DNA of 64,000 bases from Capitella teleta (taxonomy: Eukaryota > Annelida > Polychaeta > Capitellidae): NCBI GenBank assembly GCA_000328365.1, contig KB308552.1, forward strand, positions 6,777-70,776, written 5' to 3'. Positions 10,601-21,872 of this stretch are shown here, one piece after another. Each line of letters begins with the position of its first letter. Positions within the stretch are counted from its first letter, which is position 1. The notes beneath the pieces were generated by a model. It was not told where the DNA came from, searched no databases, and saw nothing but the letters and a program-made list of their open reading frames with translations. A program made the position numbers and the translations under genes.

Positions 10601-13600
10601 ATTACGAGAAATCTTTGAAAATTGCCCGAAAGGGCAGAAAAATAGCTGAATCCAAACTGAAAGAGAAAGAGGTTCATCAATTATTTCTGTCTGGTCACTA
10701 ACTTGTAACTGTCATTGTTTTTCTTCAGAAAACAGAATTCGACAGCATAATTGCGGAATTGTTGGTATTGAATTTCAATAACTCAACCAAATCCTCAGAA
10801 ACGCCTGGTAAATTTATAATTCAAAAAGTTATGTATAGTTCAATAATCATGTATTTGTTTTATAGCCATGGCTGAGCCAAATGCAGATGAATTGTATGAG
10901 CAAATCCCATTCACGGCTACGTCCCAAATTGCGCTCAATAATACATTCAGTGCACTCGGGTCAGGTGGAGTTCAGGTGACGGTCAAAGGGGAATCCTCGA
11001 ATCAGGCATCATGCAAATTTGCTTGCTTTCCAGCAGACGCCTCAGCGTCCGAGCGTGGTCCCAGCTGCTCCCAAACCTGTGAAACCTGTGGTCAAAGAAA
11101 CATTTGAGCCGATGCAGTCTTCGGACCTGAGCTACCCGTTCAGCAGCAAACTAGACTTTTGCCTTGTTTGCAATCAGTGCTTCAGCCAAGTGACACCTGG
11201 GGAACGTGGCATAAAACAGAGCCCCCGCCGGAAGCACCCCTGCCCCAAGGACATCCTCATTGTCAGGGAGCGTAAAGGCGGTGGTAAATGGTGTCAGATT
11301 CGACCGCGTGATAGACAGGTAGGGAATAAAAAAGAGCGCCATTTGACTTGACTCGCACCCTCCTCCTTCTCAGAGGGAATTTTGGGGGCCTTTTCGGCTG
11401 TGTAGGCACTACATGGATGGTCAGCCATGCAAGGCATTGTCTTGCTCATTTGCTCACTCTGAGCTAGAGGCTGAGCTGTGGCAAATGGACAGGGAGGAGC
11501 AGCTGGACATTATTGAGTTCATTCAAGAGCAACGGCAATTGAGGAACACCGGTCAGACATTTGTGCCAGTTCAGCAGCCACAGAAAGCGGTGCCTGTGAC
11601 TCCCACCCCAAAAGTGCTCAGTACACAAGCGCTGGAGGCGGCTGCTCCTTTTGCTTTCCCCATGCGGAAGACGCACGAATTCCGCATTACCTGCGGGGGC
11701 TGCATTGCTCCCACCCTGGATGGCAAAGCTTTTGCCATGCGTCCATTGCCAGAGCACAAATGCCGGCAGGATGTTCTCCTTGTGCGGCCAAAAGGAGCGA
11801 GTGCATGGCATCGCGTGCGGTCACGCCAGAAACATCGCCCATTTAAGGGCAAGTATCGAATGTGTTTCAGGATGGGGTGCACTGGAAGTGATGCTTGTCA
11901 GTATGCACACAATGATGAGGAACGATTTTTGTGGACCCAGGAGAAAGATGGAGAATTCAATGTGGATGAGTTCCTCATCTCCAATAGGTTAATGTCTCTT
12001 GTCCCTCAATTGAAAACATCATTGATTTTTTCACCTTTTCAGGGCATCACCTTCCGAGCGAGTGGTCACCATTCAAGATGTGCTCCAAAGGCATCCTGGT
12101 CCATTCAACTTCCATTGCAAAGCCTGTTTCTACGGCTCTCCCTCACGCATCAGTTGGCAGTCGAATCAGCACTGCACTTCTGGCCATTCGTGGGCTCAAA
12201 ATAAGCTGTTGTTCCATCACCATTCCCAAGGCAGCACAAAGCTTTTTATTCCCATACAAGCGCGCCCATTTGTGCATGCAGGCGCTTTCTTCCTGTTTTG
12301 CCACCGGCAACGCTACTGCCGGTCTGAGGGCTGCAAGTTTGCTCACAGTCCGGTCGAGAGGGACGTCTGGCGCATGGAGAGAGACGGCCAGGGCAGCAGA
12401 GAACACCTTGTTCTCTTATCCAACCCGCAAGCTCCCCAAGCTCCTCAACAGAGGGCAGCACCAACACCAGTACAGCCAGCGCAGAATTCTAAAGGCTCCG
12501 GATGTCCTTTCAGCATCCATGAAATCTGTCAGCTTTGCTGGTCAAATGGAACTATGAGTTTTCGTAATGGTTCCAAAGATGCCTGCACCTCAAAACACGC
12601 TCACAAGTGGTTCACTAATATCACTTATCTGCTGGTTCCTGCTAACAAAGTCATCAAACCATTGCCACAACGCCTACCAACCAACAACCACTTTATGATG
12701 TGTCACCATTTGAAGCGTGGATATTCCTGCCAAATGGGGTGCAAATGCCAGTTTGCTCATTCTGAAGAGGAAATCAACGTGTGGAAATGGATGGTCAACA
12801 ATCAAGGTAAGGACCATGGGGTAGTCAATGTTTTACTCAGCGATTGAGTTAATCGCTCTGTTTGTAGTTATGACCCTGGGAGGTCTTGTTGCTGCCTCCC
12901 AAAAGAACATCAAAGTTGTGAGGCCCAAAGTGACCCCCCCGGCACCCGAAGTGAAACCTGTGCCGACCCCCGTGATTGACCTACCAGCGAGCGTCATTTA
13001 CTGCCAATATTGCTGCATTGAGCTGAGCACGTCTGCGGATTGGGAGGACCACTGTGCCTCCGAGGAGCACATCGCGAGCATTCACTCTGATGATGACCAC
13101 CAGTGGAACTACCGGCCTCCTCCATGGGTGGACAGTGAACTTGAGCTTTGCATGGAGTAAGGCTATCCTCTGATACTGGGGCCATGTATGATTGATTTCT
13201 CTTTTAGCCATGAGAATGGCGAGATGTGCCCTCACTCTGGCAAACCTGACATGAGCAACTTGTGTGAAAAAGCTCACTCTGAAGAGGAGCTGGAAGAATG
13301 GAAAGAGCGCCTTGAATGGCGCAGGATGAAGGAGACGTTGGCGCAGACTGAAGGAGCCGGCTGCTATGCGGACATGCTCTCCTCCGAATACAGCCAGGCT
13401 GACCAGGGCTCCAAAGTGGTCAGAGCATTCTGCTCTTTATTTTCTTGTAGCTGACGTTTTTGTTTCGCAGATTGTAGATGATGTACCAGACGTGCATATA
13501 ACATGCTCCACTCCGTTGAAGAGCATGTTAAATGAGAAGCACACCCAGCAATCCTGGGTTTTCAAAGTGACATCAAAGGTATAATGTCGCATTATGGCTC

Positions 13601-16600
13601 ACTTTCATTTGCTCATTCATGTTTACAGGGCGGCAAAAAGTTGCACAAAATAGCGCTGCTACAAAACAAAGACAGACTGCACTTTTGGTTGAAAACTGAT
13701 AAGGAATTGATATCGCATCATACAATGAACGGTGAAGACTTCCTGGAAAGGAGCGATTCTAGCGTGCATCAGTATCGCGTCAAAGTCTGCTTCAACGGCG
13801 GCCTTTTTGGGTCGTTCAGTCAGTGGGTGACCTTTGACTTTGGAGGTCGCCCGGTCGCAGTGCGTAAACTCAACATGGATTTAGTGACTGAGGAGGTGAA
13901 GGAACGTGTCCAGGCACTGCGCAAGAACCTCAATATGGACCGGTCAGTTTGATTGTCCAATTTTGTGGCGTTTATCATTTGTATTTGTTTTCAGTTGGAC
14001 AACTGACAACAGCACCATTCGTCTGTATGGAAGTCAGAATAATGCAGATGACCAGAAACTTTTGACCAAGTACAAAGCACCAAATGATGTAGCGGAAGTG
14101 GTCACTCAAGACAGCGTAGGCACCGCTATCAATCAGCATAATTATGTTCACAAGATGCACAGTCTCCTGCGATTGGAAGAATTCACCAGGGCTCGTTTGA
14201 TTGCTAGGTTTATTTTTGTAATTATTTTTTGTGTGAAATTTAATTTGTTTTGTTTCATCAGTTACAATCTTCAAACTCGTCTTGAGTTAATCAACACAAT
14301 CTTTGAAGGCAGCATGGTATCTGCACTTCCAGGGCATCTGTTTGCTAAAGTTCCCCTCACGACACATTTAAGTGCAGACTCCAACGCAGGTTAGCTCATT
14401 GAGAATGCATATTTATGTGTTTAACCTTCCATTCCATCTCTGCAGGCCAGCTCATCTTAGATAGTGTGCAGTCAGCACTTCTCAAACCCAGTTCTATTCG
14501 CTCGGATGTCGTCTATGAGGCTATGGTTCTAAATCAGCAGAATTTCAATCTCGAAGGCAAAGGTCGTGATTACATCTACCTCAGCCTCTCAGCTTGGTAA
14601 GCTCTGCTTTTTCTCTTCTCTTCTTCAAATTCTTTCTCTTTCAGCTGCGTTAAAGAACTCAGCCTGGAAAACGGTGATCACTTGGATGTGGACATCCAAT
14701 TCCAGATGGACCGGCTGCCATTTGCGAGCATGCATGAAACGCTGGACGCCTTGCACAGCACTGACATCCTGTTCCCCAATGTGGCTGCAGCTCCCCTCGT
14801 GCCGAAGCCTAAATCTCATCTGAGGTATGTGTTTCAATTTGCTCATGATCAAAGTTTAAACCTCCCTCTTGCAGACTGGGGGTTCATCTGAATAAAGAAC
14901 AGAGTAACATCCTAAACCACATCATACGCAAGGTCTCCTTCTTCCCGATGTCTGTGTGTGGCCCATTTGGAACAGGCAAGACAGAGTCCCTTGCTCAGTC
15001 GGCCATGGCGCTCATAGAGGAGCAACCTCAGAGCCGTGTACTCATCTGCACGCACTCCAACAGGTGGGCAACTATTCTTATATTTCGGTCTCTGTAATCT
15101 CTCAACTTTTTCTCATCAGTTCTGCTGACCTGTATATTTTGCGCCATCTCAGTAAGAAGTCCTCTATCAAGCTTTGTCGGATTGTCTACACTGGGCGCTG
15201 GGTGCGCACTGTGCCTCCAATTGTGCGTAACTACTGCTTTGAGTCTCCGGAGCGCGACCGTTTTGTGGAACCCAGCAGAGCTGAAGTGGAGCAATGTCAG
15301 ATCGTGGTGACCACGCTCAGTACCGCTTCCTCAGTGGTCAAGCTTGGTCTTCGTGGTCACTTCACTCACATCCTCATTGACGAAGCAGCTCAAGCACTTG
15401 AGTGTGAAGCCATTAAGCCCCTTGTGTTAGCCAACGCGCGCACTTGCATCGTCCTAGCAGGTGACCCAATGCAGATGCAGCCCAAAGTGTACAGCGCTGA
15501 AGCACAGCGACAGAACTTCCAGGCATCTCTCCTTGAGAGGCTCTACAGGCTGTACGGTGACATGGAGAAGCATTGCAGAGACTCAGTGCCGCCCTCTCTG
15601 CTCTTGCGAGAGAACTACAGAACGGATTCTCGCTTACTTCGTTTCATATCAGAAGTGTTTTACGGACATGCTGAGATGTTAATCGCCCGTTCTGAATTGG
15701 TGCGTATCCTCAGATTTTGTTTGGAATTTGTCATTTATTCTTACTTTTTATCCAGGAGGTGGCCCAGACCGTTCCTCCCATGGCGTTCTACGTATCCAAA
15801 GGAGAGGAAACCATAGATGCTGAGGGAACGTCCTTCTATAATGAGGCGGAGATTCAGGAAATGGTAGACCAAGTGGCTGCGCTGTACAAGTACTGGCCTC
15901 ATGAGTGGGGCGAGAGAAGGGCTGAGTTGATTGGAGTCCTCTCTCCCTACCAGGCACAGGTACAGAGGAAGTCATGCCTGCGTCTTGCATGTTCTAATCC
16001 ACTTCTTTCAGGTGCAACGGATTCGCTTTGCTCTGAGGAGGCACCGAGAACTGAAGGCTGTCAACGTAGAGAGAGTTGACAACGTGCAAGGTCGGTTATC
16101 TCAGTAGGGTTATGAGGTGTCAGGATAAATGTTTCTACAGGCAAGGAGTTCCGTGCGGTGTTTATTAGCACAGTGCGCTCTTCCAACCTCTCTCTGCCGT
16201 CGGTTGAGCAAGACGTGTCCGAATGCTCTGGCCATGCCGGTCAGCTTGGCTTCCTCTCGGACTCGCGCCTGCTGAACACGGCCATCACGCGCACTAAATC
16301 GTTTGTGGGTGTGGTTGGTAACCCTGTAGTGCTGTGTGGAGTGGGATCCTGCAAGACCCTCTGGCGTTCTTTCCTCAAAACGTGTCGCCAGCTGCACAGC
16401 ATTTTTCCCGACACCGTCACAATGGAGCAAATCAGAGAGAGTGTCAAGGAAATGGCGGCCAAGGCCCCCAACCGTGGGCTGCTCTCGATTAAGCCCCGTC
16501 CAGCCCAGGAACCAATTGAGCCTCCTGTCAGAGTTTTTGATGAAAGTGGATCCTTGGAGGAGCTGGGTTGTTTGGAACAACTACCGTCAGTGGAAGATGT

Positions 16601-19600
16601 CCTTCTGCAGTTGACGAAGGAAAGTGCTCGGTCCAATGTCAAAGAACAGGTGTCCATCAGCCATATGGACATCAGCCTGCAGGCTGGACATGCGGTCATC
16701 TCATTCAGTGAGGAGCCAAAGATGAATGCGATTCCTGCTCAAATCTCAGAGACCTGGCTGCAGGAACAGTTCCAGATTGACCCCTTGCATTTTGTGCGAT
16801 GTCTTGTGCTGCAAGGTCTGAATCAGGCTCAGGTGTTGCACCCTGACAACCCAACACATCACATTCGACTAAGTGTTCCTCAACACATCCCTGTCCTGAG
16901 CGGAGATGAGGTTGCAGTGCAGCTGACCGGTCAAGGAGTGGGCAAGGTGGTCAGTCTGATACATCGCCCGTTTGAGCCAGAGGGACAGCTGCTGGTCTGC
17001 TGCCAGTCGGATCAAGCAGGGTCGCTGCGTCCACTGAACTCTGACCTGCCAATCATCCACGCTGTGGTGCCGTCAATCCGTGTTGAGAAGGTTGAGAAGG
17101 GAGTGCTGCCAGTGTACGCGTACACCGCCTCAGGGCAGCTCATGTTTGACCATTATGAGCCAAGCAGTGGCCTCAACCAGCTATGGGTCGTGCACTGCTT
17201 GGGCTGGCGACAAGGATTATCATTGGGCCTTGTACTCGGAGCACTGCCACAAGCCATTGACATTGAGCGCTGCATGCTGACGCTGCATCTGGATCACCGC
17301 ATGCCCAATGACTTCATGCCCAGCACCCTGCAGCAGATGACCAGTGCGCTGAGTATGCAGAGTGCTAGCAGTGAGGCTTTTGATTATCGCTCCACCCTCA
17401 CTTTCACCATTCAAGACCCATCTGACAGAGCTTTGGATTGCGCTATCAGCTTCACTGACATCAAGGACACCGGTTGCTTCCTCCTAGGGCTACACGTGGC
17501 TGATGTTGCACAGATGGTCCCAAAGGGAAGCGCGCTTGATCTGGAGGCAGAGTTGAGAGGGGCGCTGATTCCGTGTCCTCTGAGCACCAACTGCCTCATG
17601 CTGCCCGACGAAATCAGTCACGATCAGTGCTGCTTTGTCTCTGGCAAAGATCGCAGAGCTCTAACCATTTTTATCACGATCGACGGAAATGCCAAGGTGC
17701 GCAAGGTTGTCCCGAAGAGGACGCTGGTCCGCTCAAATCACTCACTCAACCCTGAGGAGGTGCAAAAGATCATCAATGCGACTGTATCTGACAGGACTGA
17801 GCTGAGGCGGTCTTTGGTTCTGCTCAGTAAGACCACTGAGATGTGGCGTTACAGGCGTCTTGGTAATGACGCACACTCCTCAGAGAACACGCCTGGCAAC
17901 AGGATGATTCGCGAAGTTCAGATTACGGCTGGCATGCTGATCGGCAGAAGTCTGCTGCAGAAGAAGCCTCAGAGCACTCCAATTCTCATCCAGGCACTTC
18001 CTAATTATGCAGCCCTGGATAGCTGGAAAGAGCAGCATGCGGTCGCAGCCTCTAATGCTGTGCATCTCAGCAGAGCATTCCACAAACTTGAGCTTTGTGA
18101 GTGCACTGGACCATGCGCCAAGATTCAAGCTGCTTCTATTCTTGATCCTAAGGCTCAGGTTCATATTCCAAAGAGCAGGGAGCATCAGCTCCTGAAGGAT
18201 CCTCAATCTGAGATTCTGAGCCAACCGTCCGTGCAGCCTCAGGTTCTTCTGGCTGAGAGAGCGTTGGTTTCCCTGCAACAGCCAGAGCAGTACGTCTGCT
18301 CTGCGGATGTTCCTCCTCGTGAATTGCATCATTTCAATTTGAACGCCAGTCCCTTGGTCTCTTTCTTCTGCCCCCTCCATTCACACATTGACCTCGTCAC
18401 TCAGCGCATCCTTGTGGCTTACATTGATGATGCGGAAGAGGCGTACAGCACTAAGGAAGTGCGCGCTCTGTGCGCACGAGCCAATGCGGTCAGCAGGAGG
18501 GAGCGCTCTCACCGCTTGGCGTGTGGCCGCGTGCAGGTTTGTCGTGCCCTCATGCAAAATCCGACCTCAGTCGAAGCAGTCGTCCAGGAGGTCAACGGGT
18601 CATCTGTGCGCCTGGTGTGTGGTCAACCAATCACAGAGCAGCTCTCACTCCTTGCCATCGGTGCTCAAACAGCTAAGGAAATTGATATTGCATTCAGACA
18701 AGTGCAGCTGACCTTCGAACTGCGCATTGTTGACCTTAAACAGATTCAGGGGCGGATTGATTTACCAATTGAGCTCTCGTCTGACTGGAATCTCTTGAGC
18801 ATTTCTAAGACCGAGTGGCAACACCTTCTCTGGACGGCTGTGCGCGGTCACAGGCCAGAAATAGAGAGAGTGGCAGTCCATTCGAATCCGGCTCCCACAC
18901 TGCTTGGCACGGTCACATGCAACCTGAAACTCCAAGCAGGATCAGTTCTGAGCCTACAACTGACCAGTGGCCTGCATAATGGAACACTGGCCCCAACCGT
19001 CCAACTGGTGCACTTAACGCCCTCTCTGAGTATGTGCGCTGAGCATCGCCTCCATGCTGTTGACTGCTTCGTTGGGTCAGGCAAGATTGATGCTCTCGGT
19101 GCCAACTATGCTGATGTGGCTGCCTATCAGGAAGCGTGGCATCCAGTGCTGGCTGTCGAAGCCGCTGGCTTGAGTCAAGCCTCCACTGAAGGAGTGATCA
19201 TCCAGAATGTGAAGTTGGACTGGGACAAACAGAAAGCCACTTTCCAATTGCCTGAGAGTCTCTGCAAGGATTTCTCTATCTCCTATGGATTTGCATGTGT
19301 GCGCTACCAAGGAATAAGGTCATCTCAAGAAACAACCTACACTTGGGTCGGTCACTGCCTCGTCACTCAAGTTGCCTCTCTCGGCCAAGGCTTTCATCAA
19401 GTGCATCTGGAAATGAAACAGAGCAACTCTGCTCTACCATCTGTGGCTGACTTGCCTATGGCTACCGTTGAATGGATTCCCAAACACTGGCACATACAGT
19501 GAGTCAATCACTCAGCCCTCTGTCTTTACTTCATTCTCTCTCTTCCAGGTCAGCTGAGTTAACCCTCGATCAACTCCCTGAAGCATCAGCTCTTGTGAAA

Positions 19601-21432
19601 AACATTGTACTTGGTAAACCGCCAGGTGGTTTGGGTAAGCAAAGAGATTCTCTAGCTTCCTGATTTCCATTTCATGTTTTTTTCAAGATTCTGGCTACAA
19701 GAAGCGTGTGATGAACACCATCAACAAGCCCCTGGCGTCCCTGCCATCGCTGGTCGAAGCTCAAGCTGAAGTGCTAAGCGCTTGCCTTCAGCAGCCTTTC
19801 AGTTGCGTCCAGGGTTCAGCTTCAGCTGGCAAAACTCTGCTCTCCTTGCATCTGGCTCTGCGTTTCGTCTTGGCGAATCGCTCTCAGGCGGGCAATGCTG
19901 CTGTTCTTGTGTGTGTCAGTGATGAAGAGGCTGTTGCTAAAACTTCAAGTGAGATATGATTTCATTTTTACTATTCGGGGTTATCATCTTATTATATGCC
20001 TGATTTGGAGACCTCCCTGTTTGCTCAGGAATCAATTGACCTTTCAATGGGAGCATATCTTCCCTTGGTATTCCATTGAATGAATGGGGATTGTTTTTCA
20101 TTATTATTAGACTTTCAATTACCTATCTCACAGATCTTTTGATGCGGCATGAATTGACGCCTCGGGTAGCGCAACTCACACGGTCTGGGGTTGAATTCAA
20201 TGCAAGAAGGAAAATTGAAAGAGAATCGAATGAGAAGGCGGAGATATTTGTTGGCACGCCATTCTCCAGTCCCTCCCTACGGCAATGCGATGTCAATGTA
20301 ACACAGGTGAATATTACTTTGCAGAAGAAGAGAGATGGAAATGTTGTCACGGTGGCATCTCTTGTCTTTTCTCTTTGTGTAGGTGATCATTGATGACAGC
20401 CACTTGGGCAGTGAGCTTGCTTCCTTGTCAGCCCTGGTCTTCACCGTGTGTCGGCATGTGATTTTGTTTGGTGACGTGTTGGCGTTGAAGCCATTCTCAT
20501 GCCTCAGTGATCAACCATCGTTATTCATGCGCTACAAAGCCCTGCACATGCAACTGCAGTGTCCTCCAATGGCCATGGTCCGTATATCAGAAATACAAAA
20601 CATTATGAAATTTCTCCGATTATTCACAGCATCGTGGTATTTCACGCTTCGCAACAGAACTGTTTGATCTGCAACCGATGCTTAACCCGGTGGAGGAGAA
20701 GCCGGGACTGAAGATCTGGCCGGGGGGACGGCATAAACCATGTGCTTTCCTAGATGTCGCTCATGCAGAGAAAGATGTTCTTGTCGCTGGTGGCTCACTG
20801 GAATCTTTAGAGAACACCAAAGAAGCCAGCATTGCTGTGAGCATAGAGGATATTCACTGGAATTGGTTTCAGCTATCTATTTACAGGGTCGTGTGGTGCG
20901 TCAGCTCATGTTCAGGTTCAAAGTTGCTGCTGCAGATCTAGCTGTACTGTCGCCTTATGAAGGACAAGTACAAGCTTTGCGTAAAGCCCTCGCCAAGCAG
21001 AATGAAGTGCATGTCTGCTCAGTTTCCGAAGCTGCTGGTAACAATCTGGGAATACTGAAATCATTGCAATTTTATTATTTTAATTTGGCTCAGGGAAATC
21101 CTGGGATATGGTGATTGTGTCTTTGGTTCGTTCTTCGCCGGAGTTCATGGGGTCAAGTACCTCATTTTTGGTGAGCGCTGATTGCCAAAGGGAGCGTGTC
21201 GGCAGGATTGCCGAACCGCACGTCATGTACACTGCTTTGACCAGAGCGCGCAAGGGGCTCATTCTGATTGGTGGGTGACCAGATTCAGTTTTCTCTCTCT
21301 GACTTCAGACACTTTTCAGGCGATCGCTGTACTCTTGCAAGGAGCCCCACTTGGTGCGCTCTTATTCAGCAATTTGATCACCTGAAGCAGATCATTCCTG
21401 CGGATGATTTCCTGGCCACATCCAAGCCTTAA
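7696..21432 (+). CDS. HELZ2: HELZ2-like protein: TPR, zinc fingers, helicase, RNB, helicase
   Basis: Probable cytosolic/nuclear RNA helicase-nuclease of the HELZ2 family. Exons: 7696-7914, 10437-10473, 10538-10671, 10729-10807, 10866-10975, 11034-11318, 11374-11987, 12043-12806, 12868-13156, 13208-13418, 13471-13578, 13629-13942, 13995-14207, 14262-14389, 14446-14596, 14645-14824, 14875-15063, 15120-15699, 15756-15959, 16012-16090, 16141-19498, 19549-19634, 19688-19948, 20134-20306, 20383-20577, 20630-20836, 20887-21037, 21094-21270, 21320-21432. They sum to 3,203 codons with matching phases. Residues about 1-130 are TPR-like; 200-910 hold five zinc-finger pairs; 950-1270 are the HELZ/MOV10-like barrel. 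Helicase 1 has GPFGTGKT (about 1307) and DEAAQALE (about 1428). RNB spans about 2050-2420. Helicase 2 has GSASAGKT (about 2820), IIDDSH and ALTRARKG. RNB catalytic acids and the SPIRR-type loop are altered. The 5' end is unresolved: 7696 follows a good acceptor and no in-frame ATG precedes it. Longer than human HELZ2 (roughly 2,650-2,900 aa). Confidence 0.9.
7990..8065. repeat. subterminal tandem repeats of the MULE element
   Basis: Two near-identical units of about 38 bp, each containing GTCCGGCACCGTCC, an ACGAGTTGTCAGG segment and CTCCTA, lie just inside the left terminal repeat. Further GTCCGGCAC copies follow at about 8059 and 8079. Such repeats often serve as transposase binding sites in MULEs; that role is inferred. 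Confidence 0.6.
8568..9943 (-). pseudogene. SWIM-finger (ZSWIM/MULE) transposase, core deleted
   Basis: Starts with ATG at 9943 (MEVGTLFDDYEQ...), giving an FAR1/ZSWIM-like N-terminal domain that ends around CIHGGKTFQSESK. It then passes to ESLQKLAYARTEEEYNTLY and, after an intron near 9540-9590, to YFNENWHNIRREWVEGL and TNNRVESFNQKLKS. The next parts are a SWIM zinc finger (CNCGFRSAIGLLCRHILKLR, CxCx(n)CxH), a C-terminal coil and, after an intron at about 8682-8728, a tail ending at 8568. The segment that should hold the DDE catalytic core is absent between about 9690 and 9750, so this copy cannot encode an active transposase. ZSWIM1/3-like genes are known to derive from Mutator-like elements; assignment rests on these motifs. 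Confidence 0.7.
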
Positions 21433-21436
21433 TAAA
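21431..21436 (+). terminator. AATAAA overlapping the HELZ2-like stop codon
   Basis: The TAA stop (21430-21432) shares two bases with AATAAA. A further AATAAA lies at about 21546. If the first is used, the 3' UTR would be only some tens of bases. Confidence 0.5.
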
Positions 21437-21872
21437 CTTTTACCATTCCTTTTTATTAATAAGTAGTGCTATATTGTTTCACATATCATTATGCATTGCA
21501 CTGTCAGTAACTACTCTGTATCATTATGTACTATGCATAACTCAAGAATAAAAAATTAGAAATACTGAATGCATAAATTTTATTTGTATTCAAACACATT
21601 CATCATTTACATGTACATACCAGCAAAGAGGGGGGAGGGGTCACAATTAGTAGTTTTATCCAAACCCAGAAAAAAAAAAAAAATCACTATTAAAAACGTA
21701 ACAATTCAAAGTTTCAATATTCGTGTTTCTAAAAATGGGAAAAGAAAGAACTAATAATAAAAAAAATGAGCCTAGTAAGAAAAAATCACATGCACCATGC
21801 AAACAAAAACCCGGAATGCTTTGAGACATCACTCCATGAATGGTCAACACTGACCATGAGCAGCTACATGTG
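21433..21872. other. convergent intergenic gap
   Basis: About 440 bases separate the HELZ2-like stop from the ATF7IP stop on the opposite strand. The gap is AT-rich, with an A run near 21670 and no recognisable gene. Both genes end here, so it should hold their 3' UTRs and poly(A) sites. Confidence 0.6.

Noticed and set aside
16241-16699. Several 60-160-codon frames opposite or shifted within HELZ2-like exons
   Set aside because: They overlap a long, motif-rich frame and are by-products of its codon composition.
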